Below are positions 1-7,493 of a DNA stretch of 11,551 nucleotides, piece by piece. Source of the stretch: Chloroflexota bacterium. GTDB taxonomy: Bacteria > Chloroflexota > Limnocylindria > QHBO01. A program made the position numbers and the translations under genes. Positions within the stretch are counted from its first letter, which is position 1. Every line of letters begins with the position of its first letter. The notes under the pieces are model-generated. The model saw only the letters and a list, made by a program, of their open reading frames with translations. It ran no database searches and was not told the origin of the DNA. The stretch spans positions 1-11,551 of the forward strand of contig JAHFBB010000012.1 of the NCBI GenBank assembly GCA_023250255.1, given 5' to 3'.

Positions 1-732
<732 letters not shown>

Positions 733-736
<4 letters not shown>

Positions 737-2496
737 CCGACCACCTCACCGGCCAGCGGGTCTCCGGCAACACCGCGCGGGCGATCGATTGGCTCCGGGT
801 CCGGTCCGTGGGACTCCTGCAGCTCGGCGCGCCGCTGGGCATCGGGAACGAGCCCTTCGGGACGCAGGATCATGACCAACACCAGTACCGCGCCGTACAC
901 CAGCAGTCGGTACTCGGCGAATTCACGGAGCAGCTCGGGAAGCCCGATCAGGGCCAGCGCCCCGACGACCACGCCGGGAATGCTGCCCATCCCACCAAGC
1001 ACCACCACCGCCAGCACGGTAATCGACACGATCAGGGTGAAGCCGCCGGGGACGACCGACAGGAGGTGGGTGGCGTAGATCGCACCGCCGACGCAGCCGA
1101 CCGCCGCGCCCATGGCGAATGCCAGCAACTTGTAGTTGACAATGCTCACGCCGGTCGCCTGGGCCACGTCCTCGTCCTCGCGCATGGCATTCCAGGCACG
1201 CCCGGTTCGTGAATATTTGAGCCGATAGGCGACGAACGCGGCCAGCAGGCAGAAGCCGATGAGCGGGTAGTACGTCGCCAATGGTCCGCTGACCTCGCCC
1301 ACGATGGGCAACGTGTACTGGCTCCCATCTCGGATCGGATCCATGTCGATCATGCTCGGCACGCTGAGAATGCCCGTCGGTCCACCGAGCCATGGCTTGA
1401 GGGCATCCGAGCCCAGGAGTACCCGGGCAATCTCGCCGAAGCCCAGGGTCACAATGGCCAGGTAGTCACCTCGCAACCGGAGAACCGGTGCGCCGATGAG
1501 CAACCCGACCCCGGCCGACAGCCCAATGACAATGGGCAGCGCGATCCAGAAGCTCAGGCCCCAGCCGAGAGCCGAGGTGGGCGAGGTCAGCAGAGCGGTG
1601 AAGTACGCGCCAACCGCGTAGAACGCGACGTAGCCCAGGTCCAGCAGGCCGGCATAGCCCACGACAATGTTCAGGCCCAGGCCGAGCAGAATGTAGAACC
1701 CGACCAGCACCAGCACCTGGGTCATGAACGACCCGGCGATGATTGGCAGGGTGTAGACGAACAGGATGACCACCAGCAGCGCTGCCCAGCGGACGGCCTT
1801 GCGGGTGGAAGGCGATGCCGCGGCCAGCTGCGTCCGGGTCTTGGCACGCGCATCGGGCCAGAACAGGGCACCGAGCGACCCGACCAGGAACACCACCGCC
1901 GCGCTGACCGGGGTCAGGCCGTGCGAGGTATACAGCCAGTTCTCGAAGTCGTGCCAGCCGAAATCCAGCAGTCGGGGGCGCAGGAACTGCTCCAGCATCG
2001 TCATCAGGACCACGGCCGCGAACCCACCAATGAGCGCCCGACGGGTCCGGGGTGGAGTGATCCGCACCAGCCCACCGATGAGCGCCATGACCAGCCCCAG
2101 CACAACGTACAGCGCCGACCCCGCGGTGCTGCCGAGGCCGAGTTCGGTAAAGGTCAGGTAGTCCAGTGTCTTTTGCGACAGGCGGTTGAACACGTCGCGG
2201 ATGTCCGGCGACAGGGCGACCGCGGCGAGCAGGAAGCCGGCGAACAGCAGGCCGGCCGCCGCCCCAACCAGCACCGCGCTGCCCACCCGTCTGGTAAAGG
2301 GGCCGTCGCCCGAAGCGATGCGGTAGCCGGCGACGAGCGCGGGGATGAGCAGCATCATGCGCCCCAGGGTCAGGTAGCCGGTGATCACGTTGCGCTCGGC
2401 AAAAACCCCCACGATCCCGACCAGGACCAGGTAGATCATGGCGACTCCGGCGACCAGGCCGGTGAGGATGGCCGAGCGGAGATACCGGCCGTTCAT
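733..2496 (-). CDS. livM: Branched-chain amino acid ABC transporter permease LivM with N-terminal membrane extension
   Basis: This is one of the two inner-membrane permeases that form the transport channel with LivH. Residues from about 235 to 550 are a standard LivM domain: GLNIVVGYAGLLDLGYVAFY (274-293), LRLRGDYLAIVTLGFGEI (339-356) and the ATPase-contacting loop AMREDEDVAQATGVS (437-451). At 587 aa it is much longer than the usual roughly 300-420. The first 230 residues add about six hydrophobic segments (near 8-33, 46-60, 73-96, 120-146, 153-168 and 195-213) that I cannot match to a known domain. A hydrophilic Pro/Glu-rich tail of about 35 residues ends the protein. The ATG at 2496 directly follows the livH stop (TAGATG) with GGAGG 8 nt upstream. 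The stop overlaps the livG start, so coupling with both neighbours is likely. Confidence 0.95.
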
Positions 2497-3543
2497 CTAC
2501 TTGCCCTCCGGTCGGCCAAGCAGGCCGTATGGGCGGAAGATCAGGACGAGGACCAGCACCGTGAAGGCAATAGCGTCTCGCAGCTGATTTGGAGACGGGA
2601 CTCCCCAACCCTGGAGGAGCAGCACCGGCGCGACCGACTCAAGAATCCCGAGCATCAGCCCGCCCAGCATGGCGCCGAAGATATTGCCAATGCCGCCGAG
2701 AACGGCGGCGGTGAATGCCTTGATGCCGGGGATGAAGCCCATGGACCAGATGACCTGGTTGTAGACAATGGCGTACAGCACACCGGCGGCCCCAGCCAGC
2801 GCCCCGCCAACCGCGAAGGTGATGCTGATGATCCGGTCCACGTCGATGCCCATCAGCGAGGCGGTGTCCTTGTCCTCGCTGACAGCGCGCATGGCGCGGC
2901 CGGTACGTGTGCGATTCACGAACCACCACAGGACCGCCATCAGAATCACGGCCGATGCGATCACCAGCGCGTGGCCCTTGAGAACGGGAATGCCCAGGAG
3001 ATCAATCCGACCTTCGAGCATTTCGAAGTGTGGGTAGGCCTTCACCCCGTCGCCGTAGAAACCGCGAGCGGTGTTGGAGATGAATAGCGACGCGCCGATG
3101 GCGGTAATCAGCGGCACCAGGCGGGGGGCCCGGCGCAGGGGCCGGTAGGCGATTCGCTCGAGCAGTACGGCCACCACCAGCGAGGTCACGGCACCCGCGG
3201 CGAGCATGACCACCAGCGCCACGATCGGGTTGGTGTCGAGAAATTCGCTGCTGGCCAGGTAGTCGCCGACAAAGAAGCCGGTGAATGCGCCGAACATGTA
3301 CACGTCGCCATGGGCGAAGTTGATCATCAGCAGAACGCCGTAGACCAGGGTGTAGCCCAGGGCGATCAGGGCGTACAGGCTGCCCTGCGAGATTCCGTAG
3401 ACAAACAGGTCACGCCAGTCGTCCGGGCTCAGCAAGCCGCCGTTGATCGTGTGGATGGCGCTGACGGTGACCCCCACCACGATGGCCAGGGCAATAACCG
3501 TCTGGATGATCCCGAGAGTCGAAAACCGGAAGGGGCGTCGCAC
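2497..3543 (-). CDS. livH: Branched-chain amino acid ABC transporter permease LivH
   Basis: This is the partner permease of LivM in the inner membrane. At 348 aa it is slightly longer than the family norm because of an extra N-terminal hydrophobic segment (about residues 11-30). The LivH hallmark GYTLVYGVLLMINFAHGD spans residues 63-80, and the cytoplasmic ATPase-contact loop GRAMRAVSEDKDTASLMGID spans 215-234. Further membrane segments lie near 106-127, 190-208, 240-262 and 283-308, with a final one near 325-338 ending in the family-typical FRPYGLLG. The start is GTG at 3543, with GGAGG 11 nt upstream. The gene follows livJ after a 135-nt gap containing a strong hairpin and abuts livM with no gap. 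Codon use and reading direction match the rest of the operon. Confidence 0.96.
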   Translation of the reverse strand: MRRPFRFSTLGIIQTVIALAIVVGVTVSAIHTINGGLLSPDDWRDLFVYGISQGSLYALIALGYTLVYGVLLMINFAHGDVYMFGAFTGFFVGDYLASSEFLDTNPIVALVVMLAAGAVTSLVVAVLLERIAYRPLRRAPRLVPLITAIGASLFISNTARGFYGDGVKAYPHFEMLEGRIDLLGIPVLKGHALVIASAVILMAVLWWFVNRTRTGRAMRAVSEDKDTASLMGIDVDRIISITFAVGGALAGAAGVLYAIVYNQVIWSMGFIPGIKAFTAAVLGGIGNIFGAMLGGLMLGILESVAPVLLLQGWGVPSPNQLRDAIAFTVLVLVLIFRPYGLLGRPEGK

Positions 3544-3618
3544 GAAGTGCCGATCCTCCGAGGTTTGGGCTGCGCCGCCAAGAACGGCGTTCGCGGGAGT
3601 GTAGCGTCCGGATGCAAG

Positions 3619-3653
3619 AGAGCGGGTGGGCCGGAAGCCGGCCCACCCGCTCT
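3619..3653 (-). terminator. Strong intercistronic hairpin between livJ and livH (attenuator or 3'-end stabiliser)
   Basis: A perfect inverted repeat has arms AGAGCGGGTGGGCCGG and CCGGCCCACCCGCTCT separated by the 3-nt loop AAG. It lies 25 nt after the livJ stop and 75 nt before the livH start. Read on the minus strand the hairpin is followed by CTTGCATCC, which is not a run of T. It is therefore better seen as a partial terminator or RNA-stability element than as a full intrinsic terminator. In transport operons such hairpins commonly keep the binding protein at higher levels than the permeases; that role is inferred here. Confidence 0.75.
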
Positions 3654-3678
3654 GGGTGTTCGGGGGTAACCCAGTCGG

Positions 3679-4977
3679 TTAGGAAGCCGAGCGGGTGGTG
3701 TAGACCTCGGTATAGACCCCACCCTGGAGCTGAGCGATCGAGACTTCCTCGGAGCCACAGTCGCCGCCATTGCAGGTCAGCGTACCGGTCAGGCCGTCGT
3801 AGTCAGTCAGGGTCGCGAAATGCTCGACGATGAGGTTCTTCGCGAAGTAGCTCGTTCCGTCGGCGTCGTCACCAACCCAGGCAGCAACGATAGCGTCCAT
3901 CAGGATGTTGTACGCGTCGTAGCCATGGGCGTGGTATGGAGCCAGCGGCTCAGTCGTCCCCTCGATCTCGAGGAGAGCAGGCAGGAAGTCATCGGTGTAC
4001 CGCGAACCGAAACTCAGGTCCGGTCCGGAGAAGTACATGCCGATGTCCTCGGCGATGGTGCCAGCGGCAGCAATGAAGCCCGCGTCCTTCACACCGTCAG
4101 CGCCGAAGAAGATCGTGTCGGCCAGGGCCGGGACGTCCCGGGACTGAACGACCATGAGCGGACCCTCGGGGTCGAAGATGGGCATGAAGATCATGTCCGG
4201 AGCTTCGGCACCGATGGTGGTCAGGACTGCGTGGAAGTCGGTGTCGCCGACGCCGATGGCGTTCTGCGAGGTGGCGGTGCCACCACAGAACTCGGCGAAG
4301 TCGTCAACGAAGACCTGCTGCAGCTGCTCGGCGTACGGACTGCCGTCATGGACGGTAGCCGCGCTGGTCACGCCCAGCACCTCGCACGCGTACTTGGCCA
4401 CGGCAGCGCCCTGGACCTTGTCGTTGTAGGCGGTTCGGAAGTAGTTCGGTCCGCCGTACTGCTCGTGATCCGGATTGGTCAGACCTGGGGCCGTGTTCGA
4501 CGGCGAGACCATGACCAGACCCGCATTCGCGAGGACCGGCATGGCCGTCACAGCGGTTCGCGAGCAGGTGGTGCCCATCACGCCAAGGATGGCGGTATTG
4601 GCAACGATGGACTCGGCAGCCGTCTGGCCGCTGGCGGCGTCACCGCAGCCGGCGTCCTCGTGGAGAACTTCCACGTCACGGCCGAGAACCTGGCCGCGCT
4701 CTTCCTGCGCAACCTGGATGCCGAAGTTGGTGTCATTGCCCAGGAAGGCAACGTCACCGGAAATGGCCAAGGCGCTGGCAACAGTCAGCGGCTCGCCGGC
4801 GGGCACTTCAAAGCAGCCGCCTTCCAGGACCGCGCAGGCGGCCGATGGATCTTCGGCGAGCTGTGAAGCGCTCGGCTCCGAGCTCATCGCCGGACTCTCT
4901 CCTGGCGTGTTGTTACACGCTGCCAGGATGAAAAGGAACGTCAACGGAATGACGCTCCACTTCAGGGACTTGTGCAT
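3679..4977 (-). CDS. livJ: Branched-chain amino acid ABC transporter substrate-binding lipoprotein (LivJ-like)
   Basis: This is the extracytoplasmic receptor that captures the ligand and delivers it to LivH/LivM. It has 432 aa. A lipoprotein signal peptide is visible: the basic start MHKSLK, a hydrophobic core and the lipobox LAAC with lipidated C21. A polar linker rich in Ser/Pro/Glu follows to about residue 60. The rest matches a periplasmic-binding fold type 1 (Peripla_BP_6, LivJ class): ALAISGDVAFLGNDTNFGIQ near 69-88, then VANAGLVMVSPSNTAPGL, a YNDKVQGAAVAKYA helix and the second lobe with MIFMPIFDPEG. The start is ATG 4977 with GGAGG 7 nt upstream. Several extra cysteines (C48, C55 and pairs near the C-terminus) could form disulfides. 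It is first in the operon. The actual ligand could be another amino acid or an amide, since this family is broad. Confidence 0.93.
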   Translation of the reverse strand: MHKSLKWSVIPLTFLFILAACNNTPGESPAMSSEPSASQLAEDPSAACAVLEGGCFEVPAGEPLTVASALAISGDVAFLGNDTNFGIQVAQEERGQVLGRDVEVLHEDAGCGDAASGQTAAESIVANTAILGVMGTTCSRTAVTAMPVLANAGLVMVSPSNTAPGLTNPDHEQYGGPNYFRTAYNDKVQGAAVAKYACEVLGVTSAATVHDGSPYAEQLQQVFVDDFAEFCGGTATSQNAIGVGDTDFHAVLTTIGAEAPDMIFMPIFDPEGPLMVVQSRDVPALADTIFFGADGVKDAGFIAAAGTIAEDIGMYFSGPDLSFGSRYTDDFLPALLEIEGTTEPLAPYHAHGYDAYNILMDAIVAAWVGDDADGTSYFAKNLIVEHFATLTDYDGLTGTLTCNGGDCGSEEVSIAQLQGGVYTEVYTTRSAS

Positions 4978-5003
4978 TCGGTTTCCTCCAACTCCTCACT
5001 CGG

Positions 5004-5019
5004 GTGCGACGCGTCGCAC
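5004..5019. promoter_or_regulatory. Perfect 16-bp palindrome in the livJ leader (candidate operator)
   Basis: GTGCGACGCGTCGCAC is an exact palindrome lying between the livJ promoter candidate and its ribosome binding site. It sits about 16-31 nt downstream of the predicted start of transcription. Such a position would suit a repressor that blocks elongation, or an RNA hairpin in the leader. The regulator is unknown and no other copy was seen in the window. Confidence 0.4.
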
Positions 5020-5041
5020 GGGCCCGGCAAGCGTGGCCGGC

Positions 5042-5071
5042 ATGATACGGGCCGGGCCGTGAGGCGCGCAA
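5042..5071 (-). promoter_or_regulatory. Candidate sigma-70-type promoter for the liv operon
   Basis: Read on the minus strand there is a TTGCGC -35-like box (5066-5071), an 18-nt spacer and a TATCAT -10-like box (5042-5047). Transcription would start near 5035, giving a livJ leader of about 58 nt. An 8-bp inverted repeat (GGCCCGGC at 5021-5028, GCCGGGCC at 5051-5058) brackets the -10 box and may be chance in this GC-rich DNA. This is a match by eye only. Confidence 0.45.
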
Positions 5072-5134
5072 TAGCCGCCCCACCCTCAATGTTCCCTACT
5101 CCCTCCCTGGCGCGGGGGTTCACAACAGTCCACG

Positions 5135-5143
5135 TGGTATGCT
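5135..5143 (+). promoter_or_regulatory. Candidate extended -10 promoter for the NYN-domain gene
   Basis: TGGTATGCT fits an extended -10 element (TGn plus TATGCT, one mismatch from TATAAT). No good -35 box lies 15-18 nt upstream, as is common for extended -10 promoters. Transcription would start near 5150 and leave a leader of about 150 nt. The 324-nt gap between livJ and this gene thus appears to hold two divergent promoters and the leader structures listed separately. Confidence 0.4.
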
Positions 5144-5160
5144 CAGGTCAGCCCCAGGTT

Positions 5161-5278
5161 GTGGTCCGGACCGATTCCGACCACCTCCGCCCCCGCCGAG
5201 CCGCAGTCCAACTGTCGCCGCTCGCGACGCGGAGTCCCGTCCCGACACGCAGGTGTCGGTCCTGATGGCCAGGGCCAT
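5161..5278 (+). other. Structured 5' leader of the NYN-domain gene (three hairpins)
   Basis: Three inverted repeats sit in the predicted leader. 5161-5184: GTGGTC and GGA pair with TCC and GACCAC around the loop CCGAT, with one bulged C. 5242-5259: CCGACAC pairs with GTGTCGG around the loop GCAG. 5265-5278: ATGGC pairs with GCCAT around the loop CAGG, followed by TT, 12 nt before the AGGAG ribosome binding site. They do not match a riboswitch class I recognise. A regulatory role is inferred from position only. Confidence 0.4.
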
Positions 5279-5301
5279 TTGATCACTGACAGGAGAATCA
5301 C

Positions 5302-6597
5302 GTGAGTAAGAACGTCGCGATATTTGTCGACGTCGCCAACCTCTATTACGCCGCCCGCGGCCAGGACGTCGACGTTGACTACGTCGCCCTTCTCAAGCAC
5401 GCCACCAAGGGTCGCGACCTCATCCGGGCGTACGCCTATTCGGGCCTTGATCCGGAGAACGACAACCAGAAGAAGTTCATCGACTTCCTCAACAAGAACG
5501 GCTACAAGGTCCTGACCAAGGACATCCGCAAGTTCACCGATGGCCGGGTGAAGGCCAACCTTGACATCGAGCTGGTGGTCGACCTGTTCAAGCTCGCCCA
5601 ACGGATGGACATCGCGGTCATCGTTTCCGGCGACGGCGACTTTGCGCCGGCCATCCGCGCCCTCCAGGACCAGGGCGTCCGCTGCGAGGTCATCAGTTTC
5701 CGCCCGAACACCAGCTCCGACCTGATTGCCGTGGCCGACGAATTCATTGACGCCATGAAGCTGTCCATTGGTCGGGGCAAGGATTCGGCCCCCGCACCCA
5801 CTGCCGAAATGCCGGCCAAGGAGGTCGTTCCCGAGTTCGGCTTCCGCGAGGCCGCCCCGCACATTGCCGCCGCCGCCAAGGCCGCGCTGCGCGGCGGAGA
5901 TGGATCGCCGGCACGCACACGCGGTGGACGCAGCGAGTCGACCTCGCGTCGCGGAACGGGCCGGGGCGTCGCCGCCGCAACCGCCGCGGCTGCGAGCGGT
6001 CCGGCCATTCCGATCGAGACCGATGCGGACGGTGCTGTTGCCGGCGCGGATGCCGGAACTCATCGGCGTCGGCGACGCGGGGGTCGGGGACGCGGTCGCG
6101 GCCGGCAGACCGGCGACGTTGTCACCGGAACGGAGGCTCCGGAAGCTGGGACTGCCGAATGGCAGGAGTTCGGCAGCATCGACGACCTGAATGCGCTGGA
6201 CACGGACAAGACCTACGAATTCGAAGAGGCCGACGCCGCCACCCTCGCCGAACTCGGCATCAGCCAGCCGGCAACCGAGCCCGCCGCACCGGCCACCAAG
6301 CCGCGCCGATCACGGACCAAGGCAAGCGCCGAGCCCGTCGCCGAGCCGGCAACCGAGCCTGCCGCACCGGCCGCCAAACCGCGCCGATCACGGACCAAGG
6401 CAAACGCCGAGCCCGTGGCCGAGCCGGCAGCCGAGCCTGCCGCACCGGCCGCCAAACCGCGCCGATCACGGACCAAGGCAACCGCCGAGCCCGTCGTCGA
6501 GCCGCCAACCACCGGCGAAGACGGCGAGGGCATCTGGCAGCGATTCACCTCGGGTCGCGCCACGACCCGCAGCAAGAAGCCGGCGACCGACTCCTAG
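5302..6597 (+). CDS. NYN/PIN-fold (LabA-like) predicted ribonuclease with RG-rich and repeat-containing tail
   Basis: The N-terminal 155 residues form a NYN domain of the LabA/DUF88 type: VAIFVDVANLYY (5-16, with D10 and N13), NLDIELVVDLF (86-96, with D88) and VSGDGDFAPAIRAL (108-121, with D111 and D113). These acidic residues are the metal-binding set expected of a PIN-like RNase. The remaining 275 residues are low complexity: Ala-rich linkers, an arginine-glycine block at 255-268 like the RNA-binding segments of RNase E or DEAD-box helicases, three 26-residue repeats (326-403) each with KPRRSRTK, and a basic end. A role in RNA processing is inferred; no substrate is evident. The GTG start has AGGAG 6 nt upstream. 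It is monocistronic, divergent from the liv operon and convergent with the YtxH-like gene. Confidence 0.88.
   Translation: MSKNVAIFVDVANLYYAARGQDVDVDYVALLKHATKGRDLIRAYAYSGLDPENDNQKKFIDFLNKNGYKVLTKDIRKFTDGRVKANLDIELVVDLFKLAQRMDIAVIVSGDGDFAPAIRALQDQGVRCEVISFRPNTSSDLIAVADEFIDAMKLSIGRGKDSAPAPTAEMPAKEVVPEFGFREAAPHIAAAAKAALRGGDGSPARTRGGRSESTSRRGTGRGVAAATAAAASGPAIPIETDADGAVAGADAGTHRRRRRGGRGRGRGRQTGDVVTGTEAPEAGTAEWQEFGSIDDLNALDTDKTYEFEEADAATLAELGISQPATEPAAPATKPRRSRTKASAEPVAEPATEPAAPAAKPRRSRTKANAEPVAEPAAEPAAPAAKPRRSRTKATAEPVVEPPTTGEDGEGIWQRFTSGRATTRSKKPATDS
6277..6510 (+). repeat. Three tandem 78-bp in-frame repeats in the NYN gene
   Basis: The units are 6277-6354, 6355-6432 and 6433-6510, each coding 26 residues of the form EPAAPAxKPRRSRTKAxAEP plus a VxEPxx end. 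Counting by eye, units 1 and 2 differ at 6 of 78 bases and units 2 and 3 at 5 of 78. This suggests recent duplication or ongoing homogenisation. The unit number may vary between strains. Confidence 0.93.
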
Positions 6598-6616
6598 TCC
6601 GCGGCCGGCCTGGGGG

Positions 6617-7225
6617 CTACTCCGTCTCCGACGGGGCAGCCTCCGGCAGTGCATCGGCCCGCTGGAACATCGAGCGCCACTCGTTGGCGTTGAGCGCGGC
6701 GTCTCGCGCCCGGATCGCGATATCGGCTCGAGTCGCCTCGCCCTTCTGGGGCGCCGTCAGCAGCGCAACAGCCGCGCCAGCAATGGCGCCCGCCACCAGT
6801 CCGAAGAAGAAGGCCGCCCAATGGCGGTCGGGTTCTCGACGACCGGTGATCCGGGTCGATGCCTCATTGATCAGTTCGCGCCCAACCGGCAGCGCGGCGC
6901 CGGCCGCGCCGTAGGCCAGCGTCCGGCGACGCCAGACATCGCGGACGGCGGGCTGGATGGAGGTTCGCCAGGTTCGGCGACCCCAGCGTGCGGCCTGACG
7001 GCCGTAGGTCCGGGCGGATCGTTCCGCATCTCGGCGGAGCGGGGCGCTGTCACGCCAGGCCTCACCGGCGCGGCTGGCCGTTTCCTCGGCGGCATCGGCC
7101 ACGAGGGAGGCCAGTTCGCGTCCGCGCAGGGCCACCTGGTCCGGGACGTCGGATTCTGAGAAGCGGTCGAGCAGGGCGCGGATCTCGGCGCTGAGCGCTG
7201 CCCGCGAGCTGATTGAAGTGGTCAT
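6617..7225 (-). CDS. YtxH-like small membrane protein
   Basis: A 202-aa protein of unknown biochemical role. The C-terminal part carries a glycine/alanine-rich membrane segment, AAFFFGLVAGAIAGAAVALL (137-156), followed directly by TAPQKGEATRADI. This is the pattern of YtxH-domain (general-stress-associated) proteins, in which a small-residue helix is followed by AP.sG.etR. The N-terminal half is charged and probably helical, with several Arg-rich stretches and a weaker hydrophobic patch near 104-115. The start is ATG 7225, with GGAGG 9 nt upstream; an in-frame ATG at 7243 is rejected because the ribosome binding site lies inside the extra codons. The stop lies 19 nt from the convergent NYN gene stop with no clear terminator between. 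Its function could be envelope stress or membrane scaffolding, but that is a guess. Confidence 0.8.
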   Translation of the reverse strand: MTTSISSRAALSAEIRALLDRFSESDVPDQVALRGRELASLVADAAEETASRAGEAWRDSAPLRRDAERSARTYGRQAARWGRRTWRTSIQPAVRDVWRRRTLAYGAAGAALPVGRELINEASTRITGRREPDRHWAAFFFGLVAGAIAGAAVALLTAPQKGEATRADIAIRARDAALNANEWRSMFQRADALPEAAPSETE

Positions 7226-7272
7226 CGGTTGCCTCCTCCGCATTCACGGATTCGCAGGGCGGGTCTCGGTCG

Positions 7273-7278
7273 AGTGTA
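7273..7278 (-). promoter_or_regulatory. Candidate -10 box for the YtxH-like gene
   Basis: On the minus strand TACACT matches the -10 consensus TATAAT at four of six positions, including the key A and the final T. It would give a leader of about 40 nt before the ATG at 7225. No convincing -35 box was found at 16-18 nt spacing. Confidence 0.35.
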
Positions 7279-7478
7279 GGCCAGCGGACCGATTTCCGCA
7301 GTGCGGACCTTCGGTCGTGGTTGGCGCCCCGCCGACCGCGCGACCGACGCGCTGTCCGGTTGCCAACCGGCTGCGGCTGTGGTGTGCCCGACGGTCGGAC
7401 GGGGCATCGGCCATGGTCCGCACCACGGGCTGCGCGGACCTTATCGCGCGCGTATCAGGATGGTCGACGGAGCCAACC

Positions 7479-7493
7479 TATACTCGGCAGGTG
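7479..7493 (+). promoter_or_regulatory. -10 box placed for a leaderless transcript of the delta-prime gene
   Basis: TATACT (7479-7484) is one base from consensus and ends 6 nt before the GTG at 7491. Transcription usually starts about 7 nt after the -10 box, so the first transcribed base would be at or next to the G of the start codon. There is no ribosome binding site before this GTG. No clear -35 was found. The rest of the 265-nt gap to the YtxH-like gene holds short palindromes such as CCGGTTGCCAACCGG (7356-7370) and nothing that looks coding. Confidence 0.5.

Noticed and set aside
1921..3087. Long plus-strand open frame of 388 codons opposite livM and livH
   Set aside because: Its product is low-complexity and rich in Asp/His/Gln/Arg, and it lies antisense to two clear permease genes. 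It is a GC-rich shadow frame.
3820..4866. Plus-strand open frame of 348 codons opposite livJ
   Set aside because: The minus-strand frame has a lipobox and a binding-protein fold; the antisense product has no domain or ribosome binding site that I can see.
5143..6063. Minus-strand open frame of 306 codons opposite the NYN gene
   Set aside because: The plus-strand frame carries conserved catalytic motifs, so the antisense frame follows from GC-rich codon structure.
6277..6510. Tandem repeats considered as a CRISPR array
   Set aside because: There are no unique spacers between the units; the 78-bp repeats are contiguous, in frame and protein-coding.
7284..7440. Heptamer GCGGACC occurring three times direct and once inverted in the holB/YtxH divergent region
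   Set aside because: The same heptamer also occurs inside coding sequence near 8216, 8447, 9513 and 10611, so it is likely a composition effect rather than a regulator site.
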